Shown: positions 6,845 through 13,869, numbered from the stretch's first letter. The stretch: DNA of 14,594 bases from Clostridiales bacterium (GCA_019423835.1 JAHZAR010000059.1:2391-16984), one strand, 5' to 3'. Notes: generated by a model from the letters alone, not told the origin. Numbers and translations: made by a program.

Positions 6845-8092
6845 GTGAAAACAGAAACAGAGAGAGCGAAAATCCTGGAGAGCAGGCAGGAGGAGGGGGG
6901 AAGCGACCGAATCTGTGCGCTGATTCACCTGGATCGGATCGAACACAATATGAGGGAAATGGCGGCAGCGCTTCCGGCGGGTACCGCCGTAATCGGAGTG
7001 GTCAAGGCAGATGGCTACGGCCATGGGGCTGCAAAAACGGCGGCCGCCATCGAGCCCTACGTGTCGGGCTATGCGGTGGCTACGGCGGATGAAGCACTGG
7101 AGCTCAGGAAAAGCGGAGTGTCCATGCCCATCCTGGTGCTGGGAAGCGTGAGGGACAGCCGGTTCAGAGAGCTTCTGGCTGCGGACGTGCGCCCGGTGAT
7201 TTTCGAGGAGGAGACGGCGGAGAGCTTTTCCAAACTGGCCGTGGAGGCCGGGATCAGAGGCAGGGTGCATCTGGCGGCAGATATCGGAATGAGCCGGATC
7301 GGTCTGCAGCCGTCGGAGGAATCCCTGAAGCTGGTTGACCGGATCAGCAGTCTCCCCGGGCTTTTTGTCGAGGGACTGTTTACGCATTTTCCGAGAGCCG
7401 ACGAGGAAGATAAGGAGGTGACGAAACAGCAGTTTGAGAGTTTCCGAACCTTTGCTGCTCAGGTTTCGGAGCTTCTGATGAAAAAGGAGCCCGGGAGAAA
7501 CAGGCTGATCTGCCACTGCATGAACAGTGCGGGAATCATTGATTTTCACAGGATGCCTGCCGGAATGGAGATGGATGCCGTGCGGGCAGGGATCTGTATG
7601 TACGGGCTCTATCCCTCTGATGAGGTGGACAGAAGCAGGATCCATCTGCTTCCGGCCATGGAGCTGAAAAGCTGCATTACCTATATCAAGGAGATTGAGC
7701 CGGGAACGGCAGTGAGCTACGGCGGAACCTTCGTGGCCCGCCGGCCCATGCGGGTAGCAACAGTCTGTGCAGGCTATGGGGATGGGTACCCGAGAGGCCT
7801 GTCCGGCAGGGGGGAGGTTCTGATCCGCGGAAAGAGGGCGAAAATTCTGGGGCGCATCTGTATGGATCAGTTTATGGCTGACGTGACAGAAATCCCGGAG
7901 GCGGAAAAATGGGACACTGTCACCCTCGTGGGACGGGACGGAGAGGAGGAGATCACCATGGAGGAGCTTGCCGCACAGTGCGGAGGCTTTCACTATGAAC
8001 TACCCTGCCTGATCGGAAAAAGGGTTCCCCGCATCTATGTGAGGGAGAATAAAAACAGGGCTGATCGGCATATAGACGGTCAGGCTGTTTGA
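6845..8092 (+). CDS. alr: Alanine racemase
   Basis: A 415-residue PLP enzyme that converts L-alanine to D-alanine for peptidoglycan. The N-terminal barrel carries the PLP lysine in VVKADGYGHG (52-61, Lys54). The pyridine-nitrogen arginine is Arg151 in GMSRIG, the second catalytic base is Tyr292 in SYGGTF, and the CMDQFM segment (339-344) and GYGDGYPRG (310-318) are present. The protein is longer than the usual 370-390 residues because of about 22 extra N-terminal residues and a short tail. The GTG start has AGAGGGG (6832-6838) six nt upstream, which supports the extension; no alternative start is obvious nearer the conserved domain. At the position of the carbamylated lysine of the Geobacillus enzyme (seven residues before the arginine) there is Ala144, and the usual DTGM reads DIGM. 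The gap from nnr (84 bp) holds no clear promoter or terminator. Confidence 0.96.
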   Translation: MKTETERAKILESRQEEGGSDRICALIHLDRIEHNMREMAAALPAGTAVIGVVKADGYGHGAAKTAAAIEPYVSGYAVATADEALELRKSGVSMPILVLGSVRDSRFRELLAADVRPVIFEEETAESFSKLAVEAGIRGRVHLAADIGMSRIGLQPSEESLKLVDRISSLPGLFVEGLFTHFPRADEEDKEVTKQQFESFRTFAAQVSELLMKKEPGRNRLICHCMNSAGIIDFHRMPAGMEMDAVRAGICMYGLYPSDEVDRSRIHLLPAMELKSCITYIKEIEPGTAVSYGGTFVARRPMRVATVCAGYGDGYPRGLSGRGEVLIRGKRAKILGRICMDQFMADVTEIPEAEKWDTVTLVGRDGEEEITMEELAAQCGGFHYELPCLIGKRVPRIYVRENKNRADRHIDGQAV

Positions 8093-8144
8093 AAAAGAAA
8101 AGGCTGATGCGGGAAGGCAGGAACAGCGGCCGCCAAAGAGCCAT

Positions 8145-8243
8145 ATGATAGATAGGGAGAGGAAGCAATCTTTCCGCAGATTTGTGAATACCCGCCGCAA
8201 AAAGGGTAATACTAAGGGTATAAACTGGAATGACGGAGAGTGA
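8145..8243 (+). CDS. Possible 32-codon basic small ORF before mazF
   Basis: An ATG at 8145 opens a 32-residue frame beginning MIDRERKQSFRRFVNTRRKK. Its TGA at 8241-8243 lies inside the start region of the toxin gene. Ten of 32 residues are Lys or Arg. The ribosome binding site is weak (AAAGAG at 8135-8140, four nt before the ATG). It occupies the place where Bacillus carries the antitoxin gene ndoAI, but it is far too short for a ribbon-helix-helix antitoxin and shows no similarity I recognise. It could be a real peptide coupled to mazF, a remnant, or chance. Confidence 0.25.
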   Translation: MIDRERKQSFRRFVNTRRKKGNTKGINWNDGE

Positions 8244-8248
8244 GTTAT

Positions 8249-8596
8249 TTGATAATAAGAAGAGGCGATATCTATTATGCGGATTTAAGGCCGGTCGTCG
8301 GCTCCGAGCAGGGAGGCGTGAGGCCAGTCCTTATTATACAGAATGATATAGGAAACAAGCACAGTCCCACAGTGATCTGCGCGGCGATTACGTCCAAGAT
8401 GAACAAGGCGAAGCTGCCGACGCATGTGGAGTTAAATACCAGACGGTGTGACATGGTGAGAGATGCTGTCATTCTTCTGGAACAGCTCAGAACCATCGAC
8501 AAGCAGAGGCTCAGAGAGAGGATCTGCCATATTGATGACGAGCTGCTGGAGCGGGTGAACCGGGCGCTGATGGTCAGCCTTGAGCTGAATACATAG
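8249..8596 (+). CDS. ndoA: MazF/PemK-family mRNA interferase, EndoA type
   Basis: A 115-residue toxin-type endoribonuclease expected to cut mRNA at a short site (UACAU in Bacillus EndoA). The sequence follows EndoA throughout: RRGDIYYADLRPVVGSEQGG, RPVLIIQNDIGN, AAITS, KAKLPTHVEL and ILLEQLRTIDKQRL. The catalytic residues Arg25 and Thr48 fall at the same numbers as in EndoA when translation begins at the TTG at 8249. That start has GGAG (8235-8238) ten nt upstream. The alternative GTG at 8240 adds three residues but has its GGAG only one nt away, so it is less likely. The gene lies 156 bp after alr, the usual firmicute position, but no antitoxin gene precedes or follows it. It is part of the rex-led operon by orientation and spacing. 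Confidence 0.93.
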   Translation: MIIRRGDIYYADLRPVVGSEQGGVRPVLIIQNDIGNKHSPTVICAAITSKMNKAKLPTHVELNTRRCDMVRDAVILLEQLRTIDKQRLRERICHIDDELLERVNRALMVSLELNT

Positions 8597-8630
8597 GCGC
8601 GTGTATCCGGGCAGTTCTGACGAAAGAAGG

Positions 8631-8646
8631 CAGCCGGGCCCGGCTG
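8631..8646. repeat. 16-bp GC-rich perfect palindrome
   Basis: CAGCCGGGCCCGGCTG is a perfect palindrome 35 nt after the mazF stop, in the 213-bp gap before the CNNM-like gene. No T-run follows, so it is not a classical terminator. It may act as an RNA processing or pausing site, or as a protein-binding site; the sequence alone does not say. Confidence 0.5.
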
Positions 8647-8664
8647 GCAGACCGGGAAATAGCG

Positions 8665-8693
8665 TTGACGGACTGGGACAGCAGGTGCATATT
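8665..8693 (+). promoter_or_regulatory. Weak candidate promoter before the CNNM-like gene
   Basis: TTGACG (8665-8670) and CATATT (8688-8693) are separated by 17 nt. The -35 is good (5 of 6) and the -10 is poor (4 of 6). It could give the membrane-protein gene partial independence from the rex operon. The rest of 8597-8809 shows only the palindrome at 8631-8646. Confidence 0.3.
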
Positions 8694-8809
8694 GGCTGAA
8701 TGAGGCAGAGCGCCTGTCTGCTGGCCGGACGCTTGCCTGTTCTTGGAAAAGAGATGCTGAGAGAGAATGGACAACAGAGAGAAAATAACAAAGGAGAGGG
8801 TTAAAAACT

Positions 8810-10189
8810 ATGGACGACGGGAATTGGCCCCTGAGTATTCTGATTTTTCTGGGCTTTATTCTGACGGATGGGATGCTCTATGGATTTGGAGCAGCGATCC
8901 AGAATCTGAACGGCGGAATATTGGAAAAAGAGGCAGGGGAAGGCAATAAGAGAGCCGGAAGGCTTCTGGCGGTGCTGGAACAGCCGACAGAATTTGTGAG
9001 CACGGTGCAGATTGTGACCAATCTGATCGGTCTGATTTCAGGCGCAGTGATTCTGAAGCATGCCGGAGCATTTCTGAGTCTGATGATACATAAAACCGGG
9101 ATCAGGCTGGAGGAGCCGTGGACGGTCCTTGCGACGGCTGTGGCAGCGGTGGCGCTTCTCTCGGTGCTTATCAGTCTTGGCATTGTTATTCCCAAGCGTC
9201 TGGCCAGCCGGAAGCCGGAAAAGTGGGCATACCGTTTTCTGGGGTCTGCCAGACTGGCGGTGCTGATATTCAAACCATTTGCCGGGCTGGTTTCAGGCCT
9301 CTCATGGCTGGTTCTGCGCCCTATGGGAGTTGAGCTGCACGATAAGAATGACAATGTGACAGAGGAGGATATTATGCTCATGGTCAATGAGGGACATGAG
9401 CAGGGAGTTCTGGAAGCGGATGAGGCGGAGATGATCTCAAATATTGTGGAACTGGGGGACAAGCAGGCCGGAGACATCATGACGAGACGGAGAAATGTGG
9501 CGGCGCTTCCCGTTTCCATGTCTCTGGGGGAGGCAGTGGATTATATTCTGAGCGAAGGCGTCAATTCCCGTTTCCCGGTCTATGGGGAGGATATTGATGA
9601 TATCCGGGGAATCCTCCACCTGAGAGATGCCATGACCTGTGCTCAGAGCCCGAAAAACCGGGAAAAGAGGCTTGACCAGGTGGAGGGCCTGCTCCGGACA
9701 GCTCATTTCATTCCGGAGACACGAAATATCAATCCGCTGTTTAAGGAGATGCAGTCTCAGAAAATCCATATGGAAATCGTCGTGGACGAGTATGGGCAGA
9801 CAGCCGGGATCGTTACGATGGAGGATATTCTGGAGGAGATCGTGGGAAATATCCTGGATGAATATGATGAGGATGAGGAGATGATCTCCAGAAGAGAGGA
9901 CGGCAGCTTTGTCTTTGACGGTCTGACGCCTCTGGAGGATGTGTCAAAGGAGCTGAAGCTCGCCTTTGACGGGGAGGACAGTGAAAACTTTGATACTCTC
10001 AACGGATTTCTGGTCTCCCGCCTGAACCGGGTTCCCAAGGAGGGGGAGACTCCGCAGGTGCGGTATGGGGGCTACCTGTTTCAGATCGTCTCTGTGGAGA
10101 ATAAGGTGATCCGTTCTGTGTCAGTAACACCTGAGCGGGAAAACGGACTGCAGGGAGGAACAAAGAGGGAGGAAGGCTCTCAGCCATAG
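8810..10189 (+). CDS. CNNM/HlyC-CorC family membrane protein with CBS domains
   Basis: A 459-residue protein with the order DUF21/CNNM membrane domain (about 1-175, hydrophobic stretches near 8-30, 64-92, 104-128 and 145-170), paired CBS domains (about 215-345, including IVVDEYGQTAGIVTMEDILEEIVG) and a C-terminal CorC_HlyC domain (about 360-440). Family members are linked to magnesium or other cation export and are often misnamed hemolysins. An acidic run DEYDEDEE (350-357) joins the CBS and CorC parts, as usual. The membrane domain is divergent: the first helix reads TDGMLYGFGAA where many homologues have a SxSExA motif, and SLGIVIPKRLA has Ile125 where GExxPK is common. The ATG has GGAGAGGG (8793-8800) nine nt upstream. 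No clear terminator follows within 10190-10214. Family is firm; substrate is unknown. Confidence 0.9.
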   Translation: MDDGNWPLSILIFLGFILTDGMLYGFGAAIQNLNGGILEKEAGEGNKRAGRLLAVLEQPTEFVSTVQIVTNLIGLISGAVILKHAGAFLSLMIHKTGIRLEEPWTVLATAVAAVALLSVLISLGIVIPKRLASRKPEKWAYRFLGSARLAVLIFKPFAGLVSGLSWLVLRPMGVELHDKNDNVTEEDIMLMVNEGHEQGVLEADEAEMISNIVELGDKQAGDIMTRRRNVAALPVSMSLGEAVDYILSEGVNSRFPVYGEDIDDIRGILHLRDAMTCAQSPKNREKRLDQVEGLLRTAHFIPETRNINPLFKEMQSQKIHMEIVVDEYGQTAGIVTMEDILEEIVGNILDEYDEDEEMISRREDGSFVFDGLTPLEDVSKELKLAFDGEDSENFDTLNGFLVSRLNRVPKEGETPQVRYGGYLFQIVSVENKVIRSVSVTPERENGLQGGTKREEGSQP

Positions 10190-10214
10190 GCGGGCAGGTT
10201 TTTGAGATTGCGGC

Positions 10215-10243
10215 TTGTCAAGTCCTGATTTTAGTGATAAAAT
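10215..10243 (+). promoter_or_regulatory. Promoter of the yebC-family gene
   Basis: TTGTCA (10215-10220) and TAAAAT (10238-10243) are 17 nt apart, each 5 of 6 to consensus, with TG at 10235-10236 forming an extended -10. Transcription would begin near 10250, about 110 nt before the ATG. The leader contains no structure I recognise. Confidence 0.65.
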
Positions 10244-10358
10244 AAAAAAGATTGTGAGCAAAATTCTGCGTTTCTGCGGTCGTTTCAGACCGTATCGGCA
10301 GATGAGAAGGAATATGCATTGTCACGGAAAGAATTCATAAAAAAAGAGGAGTGTTATT

Positions 10359-11087
10359 ATGTCAGGACATTCAAAGTTCGCCAATATTAAGCACAAAAAA
10401 GAGAAAAACGATGCGGCGAAGGGAAAAATCTTTACTGTTATCGGACGTGAGATTGCGGTTGCTGTAAAGGAAGGCGGAGCAGATCCGGCCAACAACAGCC
10501 GTCTGCGCGATGTCATTGCCAAGGCAAAGGCCAACAACATGCCGAACGATACCATTGAAAGAGGAATCAAAAAAGCTGCCGGCGATGCAAACTCTGTCAA
10601 TTATGAGGAGCTTACATATGAGGGCTACGGTCCGAACGGAGTTGCAATCATTGTCACAGCGCTGACTGACAACAAGAACCGTACGGCAGCCAACGTGAGG
10701 AGCGCCTTCACAAAGGGCGGCGGAAACATCGGCGCACAGGGCAGCGTTTCCTTTATGTTTGACAAGAAGGGACAGATTATCATTGACAAGGAAGAGTGTG
10801 AGATGGATGCTGACACTCTGATGATGGAGGCTCTCGACGCAGGAGCAGAGGACTTTGCAGAGGAAGAGGACAGCTATGAGATCGTGACGGATCCAGGTGA
10901 CTTCAGCGCGGTCAGAGAGGCTCTTGAGGCAAAGGGAATTCCCATGATGGAGGCGGAGGTTACCATGATTCCCCAGACATGGGTAGAGCTGACTGACGAG
11001 GAGTCCATCAAGAAGATGAACCGCCTGCTGGATCTCTTAGATGCAGATGACGATGTGCAGGCAACCTACCACAACTGGGATGAATAA
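10359..11087 (+). CDS. YebC/PmpR (TACO1) family protein
   Basis: A 242-residue cytoplasmic protein of the YebC family. It opens with the hallmark MSGHSKFANIKHKKEKNDA and keeps the conserved core: KANNMPNDTIERGIKKA (about 53-69), YEGYGPNGVAIIV (84-96), DNKNRTAANVRSAFTKGGG (about 100-118) and the C-terminal domain ending LDLLDADDDVQATYHNWD. Length is normal. Bacterial members were long annotated as DNA-binding regulators; more recent work ties the family and mitochondrial TACO1 to relief of ribosome stalling at proline runs. Which role applies here cannot be read from the sequence. It has its own promoter and terminator, so it is probably monocistronic. Ribosome binding site AGAGGAG (10345-10351) lies before the ATG. 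Confidence 0.95.
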   Translation: MSGHSKFANIKHKKEKNDAAKGKIFTVIGREIAVAVKEGGADPANNSRLRDVIAKAKANNMPNDTIERGIKKAAGDANSVNYEELTYEGYGPNGVAIIVTALTDNKNRTAANVRSAFTKGGGNIGAQGSVSFMFDKKGQIIIDKEECEMDADTLMMEALDAGAEDFAEEEDSYEIVTDPGDFSAVREALEAKGIPMMEAEVTMIPQTWVELTDEESIKKMNRLLDLLDADDDVQATYHNWDE

Positions 11088-11201
11088 ATCAGGCTGTCTG
11101 GCGTCGGACGCGGCAGCAGGATATTGTAAAAGCAGCAGAGGCTGAGAGAGGCATGGACGGTCCAGGCGGAAGGTCCGGTTTGTAGAGCTGGCAGAAATCA
11201 G

Positions 11202-11244
11202 GCTGCGGCAAAGGGAGAAAAATTCTCCCCTGCCGCAGCTTTTT
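11202..11244 (+). terminator. Rho-independent terminator after the yebC-family gene
   Basis: GCTGCGGCA (11202-11210) pairs with TGCCGCAGC (11231-11239), and GGGAGAA (11213-11219) with TTCTCCC (11223-11229), around an AAA loop. TTTTT follows at 11240-11244. It lies about 115 nt after the stop. The remaining sequence to 11329 is strongly purine-rich on the plus strand and shows no clear promoter. Confidence 0.9.
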
Positions 11245-11329
11245 GCATGGTGCCGTAAGAGGCAGTCCGTGGGAGGAGAGGGACAGACACAGGCAGAAAG
11301 AAAGACAGGCGGAGAAAAGGGAGGAGTAA

Positions 11330-12637
11330 ATGAGTGAGAAGAGAGTGAGAGAAGCGGAGGCGAAGGGATGTATAGCGGGGGAGAGGGAAACTGAGAAGAT
11401 GGGGATAAGGGACATGCCTGTTCTGATTCTGACGGCTTTGCTTGGAATCCCGGCGGGAGCGGTCACAGGGGCTCTGGATGCCCTGTTCGGACGTGTTCTG
11501 CTTGCAGCTTCCTTCTGCCGGGCAGAGTATGGTGCTGTCCTCATCCCGTTTCTCGCCCTGGCAGGCATGCTGAGCGTATGGATTTACAGAGCTTTTGGAG
11601 AAAGATGTGTCAAAGGAATGGGGCTTGTGTTTGAGGTGGGCTTCGGAACAGAACGGGACATTCCGCTTCGGCTGATTCCTCTTGTGATGGGGAGTACCTG
11701 GCTTACCCACCTGTTCGGGGGGAGTGCCGGGAGAGAAGGGGTGGCAGTACAGATAGGGGCTGCCGTATCCCACGGAATGTTTGGCCGCCTCCCCTTAAAA
11801 AACAGCCCGCGGATCTTTCTGGTAACAGGGATGGCTGCCGGATTTGCAGGGCTGTTCAGAACACCTCTTGCAGCCGTCCTCTTTGCTGCCGAGGTGCTGT
11901 GGGCCGGCAGGCTGGAATACAGGGCGCTTGTTCCTGCGCTGACAGCCTCGTTTACTGCCAGCGCCGTGTCTGGCGCTCTGGGACTTGAAACGTTTGTCTT
12001 TCCGGTGGAAAATTTTAACAGCAGCGGCCTTTCCCTTTCTACCGTGCTTCTGCTTCTTGCGGCAGGGCTGATTTTCGGCACAGTGGGGGGTGCCTTTGCC
12101 TGGACGCTGGGGAGACTCAAGAAAGGGCTGGGGGAAGCGGTGAAAAGCCCTGTTGTGCGGATTGCGGTCTGCAGCGCGGGACTCAGCATTCTCCTGCTCT
12201 TATTTTACGGAGGACGCTACTGTGGGCTTGGAACGAATCTGATCGAGGGAAGCCTGAGCGGAGAGGATGTGAAGGTGTTTGACTGGATACTGAAATTTTT
12301 CTTTACCACAGTTACGATTGCAGCAGGCTTTCAGGGAGGAGAGGTCACCCCTCTGTTTTCCATCGGAGCCAGCCTGGGAGCCGCTCTTTCCCTCTTTCTC
12401 CCCCTGCCTCTTCCGCTTTTGGCGGCTCTGGGATATGCCGCCGTATTCGGCGGAGCTACCAATACCTTTCTGGCCCCGGTATTCATCGGGGCAGAGGTCT
12501 TTGGCTGTGACCTGCTTCCCTGCTTTTTCATTGTCTGTGCAGCAGCGCGGCTGTGCAATGGGGGACAGTCGATCTACAGCTTTCAGAGGAGAGAACAGTG
12601 GGAACAGCAGGATAAATGCGGTGAAACCGAATCATAG
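11330..12637 (+). CDS. CLC-family antiporter, probably fluoride-exporting CLC-F type
   Basis: A 435-residue polytopic membrane protein of the CLC chloride channel/transporter superfamily. The gating glutamate is Glu136 in GGSAGREGVAVQIG (130-143). The position of the chloride-binding serine motif GSGIP reads GMGLV (96-100), so Met97 replaces Ser. The second selectivity segment is FQGGEVTPLFSIGASLG (334-350), with Val339-Thr340, and the inner tyrosine is Tyr416 in GGQSIYS. Met at the serine site and GGEVTP are features I associate with the CLC-F fluoride/proton antiporters rather than chloride carriers. A hydrophilic N-terminus of about 26 residues precedes the first helix; the ATG at 11330 has GGGAGGAG just upstream, better than the internal ATG at 11399. 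No fluoride riboswitch is recognisable upstream. CLC membership is firm, fluoride specificity is inferred. Confidence 0.88.
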   Translation: MSEKRVREAEAKGCIAGERETEKMGIRDMPVLILTALLGIPAGAVTGALDALFGRVLLAASFCRAEYGAVLIPFLALAGMLSVWIYRAFGERCVKGMGLVFEVGFGTERDIPLRLIPLVMGSTWLTHLFGGSAGREGVAVQIGAAVSHGMFGRLPLKNSPRIFLVTGMAAGFAGLFRTPLAAVLFAAEVLWAGRLEYRALVPALTASFTASAVSGALGLETFVFPVENFNSSGLSLSTVLLLLAAGLIFGTVGGAFAWTLGRLKKGLGEAVKSPVVRIAVCSAGLSILLLLFYGGRYCGLGTNLIEGSLSGEDVKVFDWILKFFFTTVTIAAGFQGGEVTPLFSIGASLGAALSLFLPLPLPLLAALGYAAVFGGATNTFLAPVFIGAEVFGCDLLPCFFIVCAAARLCNGGQSIYSFQRREQWEQQDKCGETES

Positions 12638-12706
12638 AAATAAAAAGGGAGAAGCGGGGAAGCCCTGTGCCGGAAACAGCAAAAAGTAAGAAAATCGTAA
12701 CAATCG

Positions 12707-12720
12707 GGGAATTGATTCCC
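12707..12720. promoter_or_regulatory. Inverted repeat over the -35 of the GH25 promoter
   Basis: GGGAAT and ATTCCC form perfect 6-bp arms around a central TG, covering the -35 hexamer at 12712-12717. The position and symmetry suit a repressor or activator site. No regulator can be named. Confidence 0.4.
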
Positions 12721-12739
12721 GGAGTGTATGTGCTATACT
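12712..12739 (+). promoter_or_regulatory. Promoter of the GH25 gene
   Basis: TTGATT (12712-12717) and TATACT (12734-12739) are separated by 16 nt, with TG at 12731-12732 giving an extended -10 (TGCTATACT). The transcript would begin near 12746, about 73 nt before the ATG. The spacing and TGCTATA element resemble the rex promoter. Confidence 0.7.
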
Positions 12740-12818
12740 TTTAGATGGGAACAGTCCGAAAAGCAGCCTGACACAGGTTTTTCGTCTGCGGTAAGGCAGA
12801 GGAGAGGAGAAGAAAAAG

Positions 12819-13736
12819 ATGCAGTACAAAAAGAAAATGCGCACTCTGTGGGCCGCCGTTTCTGCGGCAGCCTTTTGTATGGCAGTGCCGGTGACAGTCC
12901 AGGCGGCTGCCTTTGAGAAGGAAAACGGCCAGTATGTAAATGCCGGGGGAACTGCTGTAGAGGGGGCGCTTTTCCGCGGAGTCAGCGTTTCGAAATATCA
13001 GGGAGAGATTGACTGGGCAGCCGCCGCATCAGATGATGTGAGCTTTGCCATGATCCGCATGGGGTATCTGGACAGCCTGGATCCAACCTTTGACGCCAAT
13101 ATGAGGAAGGCGGCAGCGTGCGGAATTGAGACAGGCGTGTACCTCTATTCCCAGGCCCTGGATGTGGATCGGGCAGTGAAGGAGGCTCAGTTTGCAGTCC
13201 GGACGGCGAAAGACTACAGAGTATCCTATCCGATCGCCATGGATGTGGAATCGGCCTATATCTCCGGCCTTTCCAGGCAGGAGCTGACAGATATCGTCAA
13301 CGCTTTCTGCCGGACCGTGGAGGAGGCCGGCTACCATCCGGCAGTATTTGGCTATAATGACTGGCTGGTCAATAAGATGGATACGAGCCAGATCCCTTAC
13401 GACATCTGGTACGCCAGATATGGAACCGTCAATACGTATCCGAACCGCACCATCTGGCAATGCACGGACAGCGGGACCGTAGACGGAATTGAGGGACCGG
13501 TCTGCCTGGAGCTGGCATTTACCGACTACAGACAGGTGATTGCGCCGGAGGGCTTCAGAAAAATTGACGGGAGCTGGTACTATTTTAAGGATTATGAAAA
13601 GACCGACGGATGGGTGCAGGCGAATGGAGTCTGGTACTATCTCGATCCGGAGGATGGCGGCAGAATGGTATCTGACTGCCGGAAAAAAATCGGCGGGCAG
13701 ATGTATCAGTTTGACGCCAGCGGAGCCATGATTTAA
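12819..13736 (+). CDS. Secreted GH25-family lysozyme-like protein with cell-wall-binding repeats
   Basis: A 305-residue exported protein. Residues 1-29 form a signal peptide (positive KKKMR start, hydrophobic core, VQA|AAF cleavage likely). About 50-240 form a glycoside hydrolase family 25 barrel, the N-acetylmuramidase fold: GVSVSKYQGEIDW (54-66), FAMIRMGY (76-83), GVYLYSQA (106-113), the catalytic pair in AMDVES (Asp142, Glu144), and IWYARYG and TIWQCTDSG near the end. About 247-305 hold two to three choline-binding-like repeats (GSWYYFKDYEKTDGW, GVWYYLDPEDGG, GQMYQFDASGAMI). The first conserved motif usually reads GIDVS; here Ser56 replaces Asp. The ATG has GGAGAGGAGA (12801-12810) upstream. 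It probably works in remodelling of the cell's own wall. Activity is uncertain because of the substitution. Confidence 0.9.
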   Translation: MQYKKKMRTLWAAVSAAAFCMAVPVTVQAAAFEKENGQYVNAGGTAVEGALFRGVSVSKYQGEIDWAAAASDDVSFAMIRMGYLDSLDPTFDANMRKAAACGIETGVYLYSQALDVDRAVKEAQFAVRTAKDYRVSYPIAMDVESAYISGLSRQELTDIVNAFCRTVEEAGYHPAVFGYNDWLVNKMDTSQIPYDIWYARYGTVNTYPNRTIWQCTDSGTVDGIEGPVCLELAFTDYRQVIAPEGFRKIDGSWYYFKDYEKTDGWVQANGVWYYLDPEDGGRMVSDCRKKIGGQMYQFDASGAMI

Positions 13737-13797
13737 GACAGGAAAAGGCAGTGATTCCGGCTGATTCTCGAAACAGGAAGGCTGGACTGCTGCAAAG

Positions 13798-13841
13798 AGA
13801 GGCCGGATGCCCTTATTCCACCGGGCATCCGGCCTCTTTTT
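13798..13841. terminator. Terminator between GH25 gene and pncB
   Basis: AGAGGCCGGATGCCC (13798-13812) and GGGCATCCGGCCTCT (13823-13837) form a perfect 15-bp stem with a 10-nt loop, running into TTTTT (13837-13841) on the plus strand. It ends the GH25 transcript and, lying between convergent genes, may also stop the pncB transcript, though the minus-strand U-tract is weak. Confidence 0.92.
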
Positions 13842-13869
13842 GTCTCAGCTGATTTTATCCGGCTGCTGA

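Noticed and set aside
6728..7993. A 421-codon open frame on the minus strand opposite alr
   Set aside because: It is the antisense shadow of a clear alanine racemase gene, has His/Pro/Ser/Leu-rich composition and no recognisable domain.
10170..10206. Terminator after the CNNM-like gene
   Set aside because: A short GGCT/AGCC pairing near the stop and a later GTTTTT are too weak and too far apart to call.
11088..11329. Fluoride riboswitch before the CLC gene
   Set aside because: I looked for the GGCGATGG...GCC pseudoknot pattern and did not find it; only a terminator and a purine-rich stretch are present.
11198..12189. Long minus-strand frames opposite the CLC gene
   Set aside because: They cover the yebC terminator and the conserved CLC motifs; no ribosome binding site or protein family is evident.
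13540..13736. Tandem DNA repeat at the 3' end of the GH25 gene
   Set aside because: The repetition is at protein level (wall-binding repeats of aromatic and glycine residues); the DNA copies have diverged and it is not a separate repeat element.
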